From Sphingomonas sp. NFR04 (lineage in GTDB: Bacteria > Pseudomonadota > Alphaproteobacteria > Sphingomonadales > Sphingomonadaceae), in assembly GCF_900114095.1 (NCBI RefSeq), contig NZ_FORV01000001.1, positions 372,001-436,000 of the forward strand: a stretch of 64,000 nt of DNA. Direction: 5' to 3'. A program made the position numbers and the translations under genes. This document shows, piece after piece, positions 7,536 to 15,768 of this stretch (the first letter of the stretch is position 1; each line of letters opens with the position of its first letter). The notes below the pieces were generated by a model, which saw only the letters and a program-made list of their open reading frames with translations, ran no database searches and was not told where the DNA came from.

Positions 7536-8585
7536 ATGATCGCTGAAATCGAAAAGCCCGCAGGTGGTCAGACGCTGATGGCGTCCGAAGCTGCCGAGGC
7601 CGGTGCCGCGGTCCGCCGCCTGCTCGACGCCAATGGCCCGGCGCTCGCCGCGCTGGCCCGCGAGCTGCGCGCCGATCCGCCGGCTCTGGTCGTTACCTGC
7701 GCGCGCGGTTCGTCGGATCACTCCGCCACCTATGGCAAATATCTGATCGAGACGATGCTCGGCGTGCCGGTCGCCTCCGCGGCACCCTCGGTCGCGTCGG
7801 TGTTCGAGGCGCCCGTCTCCACCGCCCGCGCGCTGTGCATCGCGGTGTCGCAGAGCGGCCGCAGCCCGGATCTGCTCGCCACCGTCAAGGCGTACCAGCA
7901 GGCCGGCGCCCGCGTCGTCGCCTTCGTCAACGACGAGGAATCGCCGCTCGCGGAGATGGCCGACACCACGATCGGCCTCAAGGCAGGCCCGGAACGCTCG
8001 GTTGCCGCGACCAAGTCCTACATCACCGCGCTCGCCGCCTTCGCCGCGCTGGTCGCCGAATGGGCGCAGGACGAGGCGCTCGCCACCGCGCTCACCGCCC
8101 TGCCCGAACAGCTGGAAAAGGCACGCGATTTCGACTGGTCACCAGTCGTGGACACGCTGCGCAACGCGACCAACCTGTTCGTGATCGGCCGCGGCTACAG
8201 CTTCGCCGTCGCGCAGGAAGCCGCGCTCAAGTTCAAGGAAACCTGCAGCCTGCACGCCGAGGCATTCAGCGCCGCGGAAGTGCGCCACGGCCCGATGGCG
8301 ATCGTCGGCGACGGCTTCCCGGTGCTCGCCTTCGGCACGTCCGACACCGCCGGCGACAGCGTCCGCGAAGCATGCGCCGAATTCGCCGATCGCGGTGCGC
8401 GCGTCTGCCTGGCCGATGCCAAGGCCGGCGACGCCTCACCGCTGCCGGTGCTTGCCGGCCACCCTGCGCTGGAGCCGCTGCTGATGGTCCAGAGCTTCTA
8501 TCCGATGGTCAACGCGCTCTCGCTGGCGCGCGGCAACAACCCCGACGCCCCGCTGTATCTCCGCAAGGTGACCGAGACTCGATGA
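7536..8585 (+). CDS. nagB-II: SIS-domain glucosamine-6-phosphate deaminase (NagB-II type)
   Basis: The 349-residue protein carries two SIS sugar-isomerase domains, like the isomerase half of GlmS. The first has TCARGSSDHSATYGKYLIE and AVSQSGRSPDLL (phosphosugar-binding Ser residues); the second has FVIGRGYSFAVAQEAALKFK and AEVRHGPMAIV. The protein lacks a GlmS glutaminase domain. In alphaproteobacteria and Shewanella this architecture next to nagA is the alternative deaminase NagB-II, converting glucosamine-6-phosphate to fructose-6-phosphate and ammonia. GGGGGACG precedes the ATG. Its last codons overlap nagA by 4 bases (ATGA). With nagA, the EIIA-HPr-EI fusion and nagE it forms a complete GlcNAc uptake and catabolism operon. 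Confidence 0.87.
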   Translation: MIAEIEKPAGGQTLMASEAAEAGAAVRRLLDANGPALAALARELRADPPALVVTCARGSSDHSATYGKYLIETMLGVPVASAAPSVASVFEAPVSTARALCIAVSQSGRSPDLLATVKAYQQAGARVVAFVNDEESPLAEMADTTIGLKAGPERSVAATKSYITALAAFAALVAEWAQDEALATALTALPEQLEKARDFDWSPVVDTLRNATNLFVIGRGYSFAVAQEAALKFKETCSLHAEAFSAAEVRHGPMAIVGDGFPVLAFGTSDTAGDSVREACAEFADRGARVCLADAKAGDASPLPVLAGHPALEPLLMVQSFYPMVNALSLARGNNPDAPLYLRKVTETR

Positions 8586-9715
8586 GCAGTTTTCGCTTCG
8601 TCAACGGCCAGATCGTCACCGCCGCCGGCACGCTGCCCGAAGCGGTGATCCAGGTCGACCAGGGCCGCATCGTCTCGATTGCCGCCGAGGGCAGCGGCAC
8701 CGACACGATCGACCTCGACGGCGGCTGGATCGTCCCCGGCTTCATCGACGTCCAGGTCAATGGCGGCGGCGGCGTGCTGTTCAACGACGCGCCGACGGTG
8801 GAGGGCATCGCCGCGATCGGCGCGGCGCATGCCAAGTTCGGCACCACCGGCTTCCTGCCGACGCTGATCAGCGACGTACCCGAGGTGATCGCCAGGGCGC
8901 TCGACGCCACCGATGCCGCGATCGAGGCGGGTGTGCCCGGCGTGGTGGGCGTGCACATCGAAGGCCCGATCCTCAACAAGGCGCGCAAGGGCATCCACGA
9001 CGCGGACAAGTTCCGCGGGCTGGACGCTGCCATGGTCGAGCTGCTCGGCCGCCCGCGCCGCGGCAAGGTGCTGGTGACGCTGGCGCCCGAGATGGTCGAC
9101 CTCGCCGATGTCCGTTGCCTCGCCGATACCGGCGTGCTGCTGGCGATCGGTCATAGCGACGCGACGTACGAGACCGCGGTCGCCGCCTTCGAGGCCGGCA
9201 TGACGGGCGTGACCCACCTCTTCAACGCGATGTCGCCGCTGCTCCACCGTGCACCCGGCGTCGTCGGCGCATCGCTGGAGAACCAGACCGCCTATTGCGG
9301 GATCATTCCGGACGGCTTCCACGTGCATGACGCGGCACTGCGCATCGCGCTGGCGGCCCGGCCGCACGACCGCTTCCTGCTGGTCACCGATGCCATGCCC
9401 AACGTAGGATCGGACATGACCTCGTTCGATCTGCACGGCCAGCATATCCGCGTAGAGGGCGGGCGGCTGCTCGGCGTCGACGGCACGCTGGCGGGCTCGG
9501 CGCTCGATATGACCGGCGCGTTCCGCCACATGGTCACCCACGTCGGCACCTCGCCCGAGGACGCCGCGATGATGGCCGCCGCCAGCCCCGCAGCGTTCCT
9601 CGGCCTGTCGCACGAACGCGGTGCGCTTGCCCCCGGGCTGCGCGCCGACTGGGTACAAATGACCCGCGACTTCCAGCCCGCCGGGTGCTGGATCGGCGCA
9701 ACCCGCTTCCCCTGA
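8582..9715 (+). CDS. nagA: N-acetylglucosamine-6-phosphate deacetylase
   Basis: This 377-residue amidohydrolase-superfamily enzyme removes the acetyl group from GlcNAc-6-phosphate. It shows GGWIVPGFIDVQVNGGGGV near residues 50-70, GVHIEGPILNKARKGIH (metal-ligand Glu) around residue 125, AIGHSDATYE, THLFNAMSPLLHR (metal His) and FLLVTDAMPNVG with the catalytic Asp. Length and motif order match NagA. The start ATG overlaps the nagB-II stop. Confidence 0.95.
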   Translation: MSSFRFVNGQIVTAAGTLPEAVIQVDQGRIVSIAAEGSGTDTIDLDGGWIVPGFIDVQVNGGGGVLFNDAPTVEGIAAIGAAHAKFGTTGFLPTLISDVPEVIARALDATDAAIEAGVPGVVGVHIEGPILNKARKGIHDADKFRGLDAAMVELLGRPRRGKVLVTLAPEMVDLADVRCLADTGVLLAIGHSDATYETAVAAFEAGMTGVTHLFNAMSPLLHRAPGVVGASLENQTAYCGIIPDGFHVHDAALRIALAARPHDRFLLVTDAMPNVGSDMTSFDLHGQHIRVEGGRLLGVDGTLAGSALDMTGAFRHMVTHVGTSPEDAAMMAAASPAAFLGLSHERGALAPGLRADWVQMTRDFQPAGCWIGATRFP

Positions 9716-9732
9716 TCGCACGGAGACCCGCC

Positions 9733-12282
9733 CTGAGCACGATCGCGCCGCCCTCTTCCCATGACGACGCCTCGGCCGGGGCCCTTGCCATCGGCGCGCC
9801 GATGGCGGGCTGGCTGCTGCCGCTGGAGGAGGTTCCCGATCCCGTCTTCGCGCAGCGGATGCTGGGCGACGGCGTGGCGATCGACCCGACCGAGGGCTGC
9901 CTCTACGCCCCCTGCGACGGCGAAGTGACGGTGCTCCAGCCGACCGGCCATGCGATCACGCTGCGCGCCGGCGACGGCGTCGAGCTGCTGATGCATATCG
10001 GCATCGACACGGTGCAGCTGGCCGGCGCGGGATTCGATCCGCAGGTGAAGGTGGGCGATCACGTCCGCGCGGGCGACGTGCTGATCCGCTTCGACCTGGA
10101 TGCCGTGGTATGCGGTGCGCCGTCGGTGGTGACACCGGTGCTGCTGATCAGCCAGGAGGGCCTTGCGCTGACGGGCAAGCGCGGCAGTGGGCTGGTCGCG
10201 CCGGGCGAGCCGATCTTCACCATCGAGCGCGCCGGAGCGGTTACCGAGGCTGCTACCGACATCGTGGGCGAGACGGCGACGCGCACCGTGGTCGTGCCGC
10301 TCGCGCATGGCATCCATGCCCGCCCTGCCGCCAAGCTCCGCGAAGTGCTGGTGCCCTTCGCCGCCAAGGTGACCATCGCCAAGGGCGAGCAGAGCGCCGA
10401 TGCGCGCAGCCCGGTGCGGCTGATGACGCTGGGCATCAAGCTGGGCGACACGATCCGCATCACCGCCGAGGGTGGCCGGGCCGACGAAGCCGCCGCGACG
10501 CTCGCCGCGCTGATCGAGAGCGGCATGGGCGAGAAGGCCGATCCCGCGTCGGCGCCCGCGCCCGCGCCCGCCCCTGCCCCCGTCGCCACGCCGGTTTCGG
10601 ACGAGCCCGGCGTGCTCGCCGGCGTAACCGCCGCGCCGGGCCTTGCGATCGGCACCGCCCGCTTCTTCCGCCTGCCCGAACTGACGATCGACCCGATCGG
10701 CAAGGGCGCGAGCCTGGAGCGTGCGCGGCTGGAGGACGGCATCGCCAAGGTGATGCGCGCGATCGAGAGCGATCTCGGCCACGCCGCCGGGCCGATGCGC
10801 TCGATCCTTTCCGCGCACCGATCGATGCTCGACGATCCCGAGCTGCTGGAGGCCGCCCGCGCCGCGGTGCTCGACGGCGCCAGCGCCGGCCAGGCCTGGC
10901 GCCAGGCGATCCGCCCGCAGGCCGAGCTGCTCCGCCAGAGCGGCGACGCGCATCTTTCCGAGCGCGCCGACGACATGGTCGATCTGGAGCGCCGCGTCGT
11001 CTCGGCGATCGAGGGCGTGCAGGATGCGCCATTGGTCTTCCCCGAGGGGACGATCCTGCTCGCCGACGACCTGCTGCCCTCGCAGGTCACCGCAATCGAT
11101 CCGGCACAGGTCTGCGGCTTCGCCACCGTGCGCGGCGGCCCGACCTCGCACGTCGCCATTCTCGCCGCGAGCCTCGGCATTCCGGCACTCGTTGCCGTGG
11201 GTTCGGCGCTGCGCACGGTGCAGGAAGGCGAGACGCTGATCCTCGACGCCGGCGCGGGCACGCTCCGCGTCGCCCCAAGCGAGGCGCAGCGCAGCGAGGC
11301 GCAGGGCCGTGTCGATGCTCGCAAGGCCGCGCTCGCGGCTGCCCGCGCGGCGGCCGGGGCGGAAGCCAGGCTCGCCGACGGCACGCGCATCGAAGTATTC
11401 GCCAATCTCGGCTCGGTCGGCGATGCCGAGCGCGCCGTCGCAGCGGGTGCCGAGGGCAGCGGCTTGCTGCGCACCGAATTCCTGTTTCTCGATCGCGAAA
11501 CGCCGCCCAGCATCGCCGAACAGACCGCCGAGTATCAGGCGATCGCCGACGCGCTCCAGGGCCGCCCGCTGATCATCCGCCTGCTCGACATCGGCGGCGA
11601 CAAGCCCGCGCCCTATCTGCCGATCGCGGCGGAGGAGAACCCGGCGCTGGGCCTGCGCGGCATCCGCGTCGGGCTGGCCCATCCCCAGGTGCTGGAGGAC
11701 CAGCTCCGCGCGATCCTCGGCGTCCGCCCGATCGGCATTGCGAAGATCATGCTGCCGATGATCGCCAGCGTCGGCGAGCTGCGCGCGGTGCGTGCGGTGC
11801 TCGATCGGCTGCGCGGCGAGCTGGGCATCGGCGAGAAGGTGGAACTCGGCATCATGGTCGAGACGCCGGCCGCCGCCGCCACCGCCGACCTGCTCGCGGC
11901 CGAAGCCGACTTCCTGTCGATCGGCACCAACGACCTCACCCAGTATACGCTGGCGATGGACCGCGGGAATCCGGCGGTTGCGAGCGGCATCGACGGGCTC
12001 CATCCGGCCGTGCTGCGCCTGATCGCCGATACCTGCCGGGGCGCCGCCACCAAGGGCCGCTGGGTCGGCGTGTGCGGGGGCCTCGCCTCCGATCCGCTGG
12101 CGGTGCCGATCCTGGTCGGCCTGGGCGTGACCGAGCTTTCCGCCACCGTGTCGGTGGTGCCGGAAGTGAAGGCGCTGCTCGCCACCCTCACGCTCGAGCG
12201 CGCCCGCGCCCACGCTGCTGCCGCGCTGGCCTGCGCCACCGCCGCCGATGTCCGTCGCCTTGCCCGGGAATTCACCGCATGA
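9733..12282 (+). CDS. nagF: Fused PTS phosphotransferase EIIA(Glc)-HPr-Enzyme I
   Basis: Three PTS modules are fused in one cytosolic chain of about 849 residues. An EIIA-Glc/Crr-like domain (about 10-150) has active His88 in LLMHIGID. An HPr domain (about 183-270) has His195 in HGIHARPAAKL. Enzyme I (about 295-849) has the phosphohistidine His473 in GGPTSHVAIL, plus LLDIGGDKPAPYLP and FLSIGTNDLTQYTLAMDR. The order fits passing PEP phosphate through EI and HPr to EIIA and then NagE. An Ala-Pro linker joins HPr and EI. CTG 9733 is the preferred start because CGGAG lies 7 bases upstream and homology starts just after it; the only ATG (9685) overlaps nagA by 31 bases and would add 16 unlikely residues. 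The stop overlaps nagE by 4 bases. The symbol follows use for comparable fusions and is tentative. Confidence 0.92.
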   Translation: MSTIAPPSSHDDASAGALAIGAPMAGWLLPLEEVPDPVFAQRMLGDGVAIDPTEGCLYAPCDGEVTVLQPTGHAITLRAGDGVELLMHIGIDTVQLAGAGFDPQVKVGDHVRAGDVLIRFDLDAVVCGAPSVVTPVLLISQEGLALTGKRGSGLVAPGEPIFTIERAGAVTEAATDIVGETATRTVVVPLAHGIHARPAAKLREVLVPFAAKVTIAKGEQSADARSPVRLMTLGIKLGDTIRITAEGGRADEAAATLAALIESGMGEKADPASAPAPAPAPAPVATPVSDEPGVLAGVTAAPGLAIGTARFFRLPELTIDPIGKGASLERARLEDGIAKVMRAIESDLGHAAGPMRSILSAHRSMLDDPELLEAARAAVLDGASAGQAWRQAIRPQAELLRQSGDAHLSERADDMVDLERRVVSAIEGVQDAPLVFPEGTILLADDLLPSQVTAIDPAQVCGFATVRGGPTSHVAILAASLGIPALVAVGSALRTVQEGETLILDAGAGTLRVAPSEAQRSEAQGRVDARKAALAAARAAAGAEARLADGTRIEVFANLGSVGDAERAVAAGAEGSGLLRTEFLFLDRETPPSIAEQTAEYQAIADALQGRPLIIRLLDIGGDKPAPYLPIAAEENPALGLRGIRVGLAHPQVLEDQLRAILGVRPIGIAKIMLPMIASVGELRAVRAVLDRLRGELGIGEKVELGIMVETPAAAATADLLAAEADFLSIGTNDLTQYTLAMDRGNPAVASGIDGLHPAVLRLIADTCRGAATKGRWVGVCGGLASDPLAVPILVGLGVTELSATVSVVPEVKALLATLTLERARAHAAAALACATAADVRRLAREFTA

Positions 12283-14045
12283 AGCAGATCCTCGAAACGC
12301 TCCAGCCGCTCGGCCGCGCGCTGATGCTGCCGATCGCGGTGCTGCCGGTGGCGGGCCTGTTGCTGCGGCTCGGCCAACCCGACCTGCTCAATATCGCCTT
12401 TGTCAGCGCCGCCGGCGATGCGCTGTTCTCGCATCTCGGCCTGCTGTTCGCGATCGGCGTGGCGACCGGCTATGCCAAGGACGGCAACGGCGCCGCCGCG
12501 CTTGCCGGCATCGTCTGCTTCCTGGTCACGACCGAGGCGGGCAAGAGCCTGCTGGCAGTGCCCGACACCATCGGCGCGGGCCTGGACAAGGACCAGGCGG
12601 CGCTCGCGGTGGCGGCGTGGAAGGCCAAGGCGGTCGCGCGGCTCGACGTGCCGATCGGCATCGCTTCGGGCCTGATCGGCGGCACCTTCTACAACCGCTT
12701 CTCGGCGATCAAATTGCCGTCCTACCTCGCCTTTTTCGGCGGCCGCCGGTTCGTGCCGATTGCCTCGGGCCTGGCGGGCCTGGTCTTCGCGGTGATCGTC
12801 GGCGTCGGCTTCCCGCACATCAGCGCGGGTGTGGACGGCCTCAGCCACGGCATTGCCGGCGCGGGCGCATTCGGCCTGTTCGCCTTCGGCGTGCTCAACC
12901 GCGTGCTGCTGGTGACCGGCCTGCACCACATCCTCAACAACGTGTTCTGGTTCGTCCAGGGCGACTATAACGGCGCGACGGGCGACCTGCGCCGTTTCTT
13001 CGCGGGCGACCCCAATGCGGGCGCGTTCATGGCGGGCTTCTTCCCGGTGATGATGTTCGGCCTGCCCGCCGCCTGCCTCGCCATGTACCGCGCAGCCCTG
13101 CCCGAGCGCCGCAAGGCGGTGGGCGGCCTGTTGTTCAGCCTGGCGCTCACCTCGCTGCTCACCGGCGTGACCGAGCCGATCGAATACAGCTTCATGTTCC
13201 TCGCGCCGGCGCTCTACGTCGTCCATGCGGTGCTGACCGGCGTGGCGATGGTGGTGATGGACCTGCTGGGCGTGAAGCTCGGCTTCGGCTTCTCCGCCGG
13301 CCTGTTCGATTACGTCCTGAACTTCGGCAAGGCGACCAGGCCGCTGCTGCTGATCCCGGTCGGGCTGGTCTATTTCGCGCTCTATTACGGCATCTTCGCT
13401 TGGGCGATCCGTCGCTTCGACCTGAAGACGCTGGGCCGTGAAGCCGAGGCGCCGGTGGCCTTGGAGGCCGCTGGCGGTACGCCCCCGTCGAGCCGCGGCG
13501 AGGCCTTCGCCCGCGCGCTGGGCGGCTCGGCCAATCTGGTCGAGATCGGCGCCTGCACCACCCGCCTGCGTCTGATCGTCGCCGACCAGGGCGTGGTCGA
13601 CGATGCCGCGCTCAAGGCGCTCGGCGCCCACGGCATCCTGCGCCCCTCGGAGCGCGCGCTGCAGGTGGTGCTCGGCCCGATCGCCGATGTGGTGGCAGTG
13701 GAGATCCGCGACGCGACCGCGCGCGGCGGCGTGACGGCGCCCGCGGCACCGGCCGCGGCTCCGGCCAGCGCAGCGAAGGTGGCGCTCCAGCCGGCGGCGC
13801 TGGCGGCACTGGGCGGCGCGTCGGTAGTGGCGCTCCAGCCGGCGGCGCTGGCGGCGCTGGGCGGCGCGGCGAACGTCCGTGCGGTGAGCGCCCACGACAA
13901 TCGCCTGCGCGTCGAACTCGGCAACTCGGCCGAAGTGGATGGCGACGCGCTGCTGGCGCTCGGCCTGCGCGGCCTCGCGCGACCCTCGGAGAACGTGGTC
14001 CACCTGTTGGGCGACACGGCGGTCCTGACGACGCTGCGGGGCTGA
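12279..14045 (+). CDS. nagE: GlcNAc-specific PTS permease EIIC-EIIB (NagE)
   Basis: This 588-residue inner-membrane transporter couples GlcNAc import to phosphorylation. The EIIC domain spans about residues 1-385, with hydrophobic helices, GYAKDGNGAAALAG, GLHHILNNVFWFVQGDY and GVTEPIEYSFMFLAP. An EIIB domain follows (about 405-480) with phosphocysteine Cys426 in GACTTRLRL. It has no EIIA, supplied by the upstream fusion protein. The C-terminal 60 residues form a second EIIB-like segment (SAHDNRLRVELG, about 531-588) in which the Cys position is His539, so it is probably inactive in phosphotransfer. An Ala-rich linker containing a 16-residue tandem duplication joins the two. ATGA overlap with the preceding stop shows coupled translation; this is the last gene of the operon. 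Confidence 0.93.
   Translation: MKQILETLQPLGRALMLPIAVLPVAGLLLRLGQPDLLNIAFVSAAGDALFSHLGLLFAIGVATGYAKDGNGAAALAGIVCFLVTTEAGKSLLAVPDTIGAGLDKDQAALAVAAWKAKAVARLDVPIGIASGLIGGTFYNRFSAIKLPSYLAFFGGRRFVPIASGLAGLVFAVIVGVGFPHISAGVDGLSHGIAGAGAFGLFAFGVLNRVLLVTGLHHILNNVFWFVQGDYNGATGDLRRFFAGDPNAGAFMAGFFPVMMFGLPAACLAMYRAALPERRKAVGGLLFSLALTSLLTGVTEPIEYSFMFLAPALYVVHAVLTGVAMVVMDLLGVKLGFGFSAGLFDYVLNFGKATRPLLLIPVGLVYFALYYGIFAWAIRRFDLKTLGREAEAPVALEAAGGTPPSSRGEAFARALGGSANLVEIGACTTRLRLIVADQGVVDDAALKALGAHGILRPSERALQVVLGPIADVVAVEIRDATARGGVTAPAAPAAAPASAAKVALQPAALAALGGASVVALQPAALAALGGAANVRAVSAHDNRLRVELGNSAEVDGDALLALGLRGLARPSENVVHLLGDTAVLTTLRG
13779..13874 (+). repeat. 48-bp tandem duplication inside nagE
   Basis: Two adjacent 48-bp units (13779-13826 and 13827-13874), nearly identical, encode VALQPAALAALGGASV and VALQPAALAALGGAAN in the linker between the two EIIB-like segments of NagE. 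The period is a multiple of three, so the frame is kept. Confidence 0.9.
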
Positions 14046-14053
14046 CCCCGCAG
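14034..14053. terminator. Hairpin at the nagE 3' end
   Basis: Perfect 8-bp arms CTGCGGGG/CCCCGCAG with loop CTGA overlap the nagE stop codon and lie between convergent genes. There is no U-run, so it may be a weak terminator or a 3'-end stabiliser. Confidence 0.45.
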
Positions 14054-14061
14054 CCCGTCAT

Positions 14062-14454
14062 TCAGGCGCTGCGGCGCTGATCCGCCTGCGTCGCGCTCCC
14101 TGGCGCGTCGAGCAGCCAGTCGAGCCCCGCATCGGCATCGTCGAACACGCGCAGATAGGGCTGCGTCATCACACGAAGCACCTGCATCCGCTGCAGGGCG
14201 CTCGCGGTGATGACTGCGATGCGCGAGGCTTTGGGAAAGTCGCGAAAGCTGCTTGCGAAGGAATCGAGGGTGTCGCGCGGCTGGACGGCACTCTCCCGCA
14301 TGTCCATGCGCAGCAGGTAGCCCGGCTTCAGCCCCTGGGCGACAAACTGCTGCAGGCACTGGCGGGCATAGTCCGGCACCTGATCGGGCAGGAAGATGCG
14401 GTGCCAGGCGATGTCGAGCAGGCTGTGCTCGGGCTGGAAGCGGATCGTGTACAT
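14062..14454 (-). CDS. Small STAS/SpoIIAA-like protein of unknown function
   Basis: This 130-residue soluble protein resembles the STAS/SEC14-like single-domain proteins common in sphingomonads. It has alternating strands and helices: MYTIRFQPEHSLLDIAWHR, an amphipathic helix, GYLLRMDMRESAV, a central SRIAVITASALQRMQVLRV and a C-terminal YLRVFDDADAGLDWLL segment, the usual ending of SpoIIAA-like folds. No catalytic residues can be named. It is convergent with nagE and transcribed from the repeat-containing spacer to its right. Confidence 0.6.
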   Translation of the reverse strand: MYTIRFQPEHSLLDIAWHRIFLPDQVPDYARQCLQQFVAQGLKPGYLLRMDMRESAVQPRDTLDSFASSFRDFPKASRIAVITASALQRMQVLRVMTQPYLRVFDDADAGLDWLLDAPGSATQADQRRSA

Positions 14455-14674
14455 GGCCGCCGACTATGCAGCAGATGGTTTTGCAAAGGCTTAACCGGCG
14501 GCGGGGTGCGGGGCGGCTGGAAATGGCGGTAAGAGGACACACGCTCCCGTCAGAATAACTGAGATCAGACGGCCTCGGGTGGCGGACGGGGGCTCGGTCG
14601 GCGACGAACTCCCGGACGGTGCCGCGGAGCATTGCCGGTTTGTCGTCGAGGTACGGCGGCATCGGTGTCTCCAT

Positions 14675-14809
14675 CCCCCTCTCCCGCCTGCGGGAGAGGC
14701 CGGGGTGAGGGTGACTCGGGGCAAACGAGCGGGCCGCAATCGCCCCACACACCCTCACCCTTCCGCCGCCTGACGGCGGCTCCCTCCCTCTCCCGCAGGC
14801 GGGAGAGGG
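14675..14809. repeat. REP-like inverted repeat pair
   Basis: Copies at 14675-14713 and 14750-14809 lie in opposite orientation and share CCCTCTCCCGC.TGCGGGAGAGG and the CACCCTCACCC motif. The right copy carries an extra small hairpin (CCGCC TGA GGCGG type). The surrounding spacer, 14455-14878, holds no convincing gene; apart from this element I see only a likely promoter region for the STAS-like gene. Confidence 0.75.
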
Positions 14810-14878
14810 AAAGTTCGCCTGGTTCGCGATGAAAACTGGGGCGAAACTAACTGAACACCAAGATACGTGACGCTCCGA

Positions 14879-15649
14879 TCAAGCCGGGCAATCGGCCTTC
14901 CGCGCCGCCCGTGCCGCGGCGAGCGCCTGGAGGATGCGGATCGTCTGGAGCTCGGCCTGGGCCTTGAGGTGGCGCGGGGCGGAGACCCAGAGATCGGGGT
15001 GATATTGCTTGAGCAGCGCCCGCCCCTTGGCCTCGACTTCCGCCCGGCTTGCATCCCGCGCGACTTCGAGGACGACCCACCAGCTGTCCTCCGCCACGAC
15101 AGGCGGCGGTGCGGCGGCTTCCGCCCGCCCGGACGCCTGCCGCTCCGCCTCGCGCCAGCTCAGCCGCGCCTTGCCCTCGCGCTCCAGCCGCAGCCGATCG
15201 GCGGCGAAGATCCCGCGCACCGCGATCGTCGCGCTTCCGCTGGCGACGAACAGCAGCGAGGCGGATTGCAGGCTCTGCCAGGGCAGCCCGGCGAGCCCAT
15301 GCGCCTGCAGCTCGCCATAAATCGCGGAACAGACGATGCGCAGCGCGACATAGCCGGCGCTGATCGCCATCACCCAGCGCGCGCTATAGCCGATCGCGTT
15401 GAGCATCGCCTGCTTGACCCCTGAGGCAAGCGGCCGGCGCAGGCACAGCAGCAGCGCGCCGCCCATCGCGCCGATGCAGCCGGGCAGCACCCAGGCCTTG
15501 CCGAGATTGTAGAAGGCCGCGGTCGCGCCTATCCAGCCGATCGCCCACCACAGGAACAGGCCCCAAAGCGCATTGCCGCGCGCAAAGTCATGCGCACCAA
15601 AGGCACGCCCGACGCGCTCGCCGGCCAGCCACCTGATGAGAAGATTCAT
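14879..15649 (-). CDS. Membrane protein with C-terminal J-like domain
   Basis: The 256-residue protein has an N-terminal membrane part with about four hydrophobic segments (LWGLFLWWAIGWIGATAAFY, WVLPGCIGAMGGALLLCL, VMAISAGYVALRIVC, SLLFVASGSATIAV). A charged linker and a C-terminal domain (about 185-256) follow, containing VLEVARDASRAEVEAKGRAL and QYHPDLW. The HPD tripeptide between two helices is the DnaJ signature, so it may recruit DnaK to a membrane client. The J-domain is short and at the C-terminal end, unlike classical DnaJ. It lies 119 bp from the GH2 gene on the same strand but is probably separate from the glycan locus. The client is unknown. Confidence 0.65.
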   Translation of the reverse strand: MNLLIRWLAGERVGRAFGAHDFARGNALWGLFLWWAIGWIGATAAFYNLGKAWVLPGCIGAMGGALLLCLRRPLASGVKQAMLNAIGYSARWVMAISAGYVALRIVCSAIYGELQAHGLAGLPWQSLQSASLLFVASGSATIAVRGIFAADRLRLEREGKARLSWREAERQASGRAEAAAPPPVVAEDSWWVVLEVARDASRAEVEAKGRALLKQYHPDLWVSAPRHLKAQAELQTIRILQALAAARAARKADCPA

Positions 15650-15768
15650 GCCGTCCCCCTGGAGGGCAAGCCCTATCGGGCGTTCCCAAACCAGGCGTGA
15701 ACAGCCATGGTTAACGGCGCGGGGGGGGACGTTCGCGGCTCCACCCCGAACGCCCCACCCCGATCCGA

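Noticed and set aside
9292..14003. Long minus-strand open frames opposite the nagA, PTS fusion and nagE genes
   Set aside because: They are Arg/His/Gly-rich shadows caused by high GC at third codon positions; the plus strand encodes complete known families.
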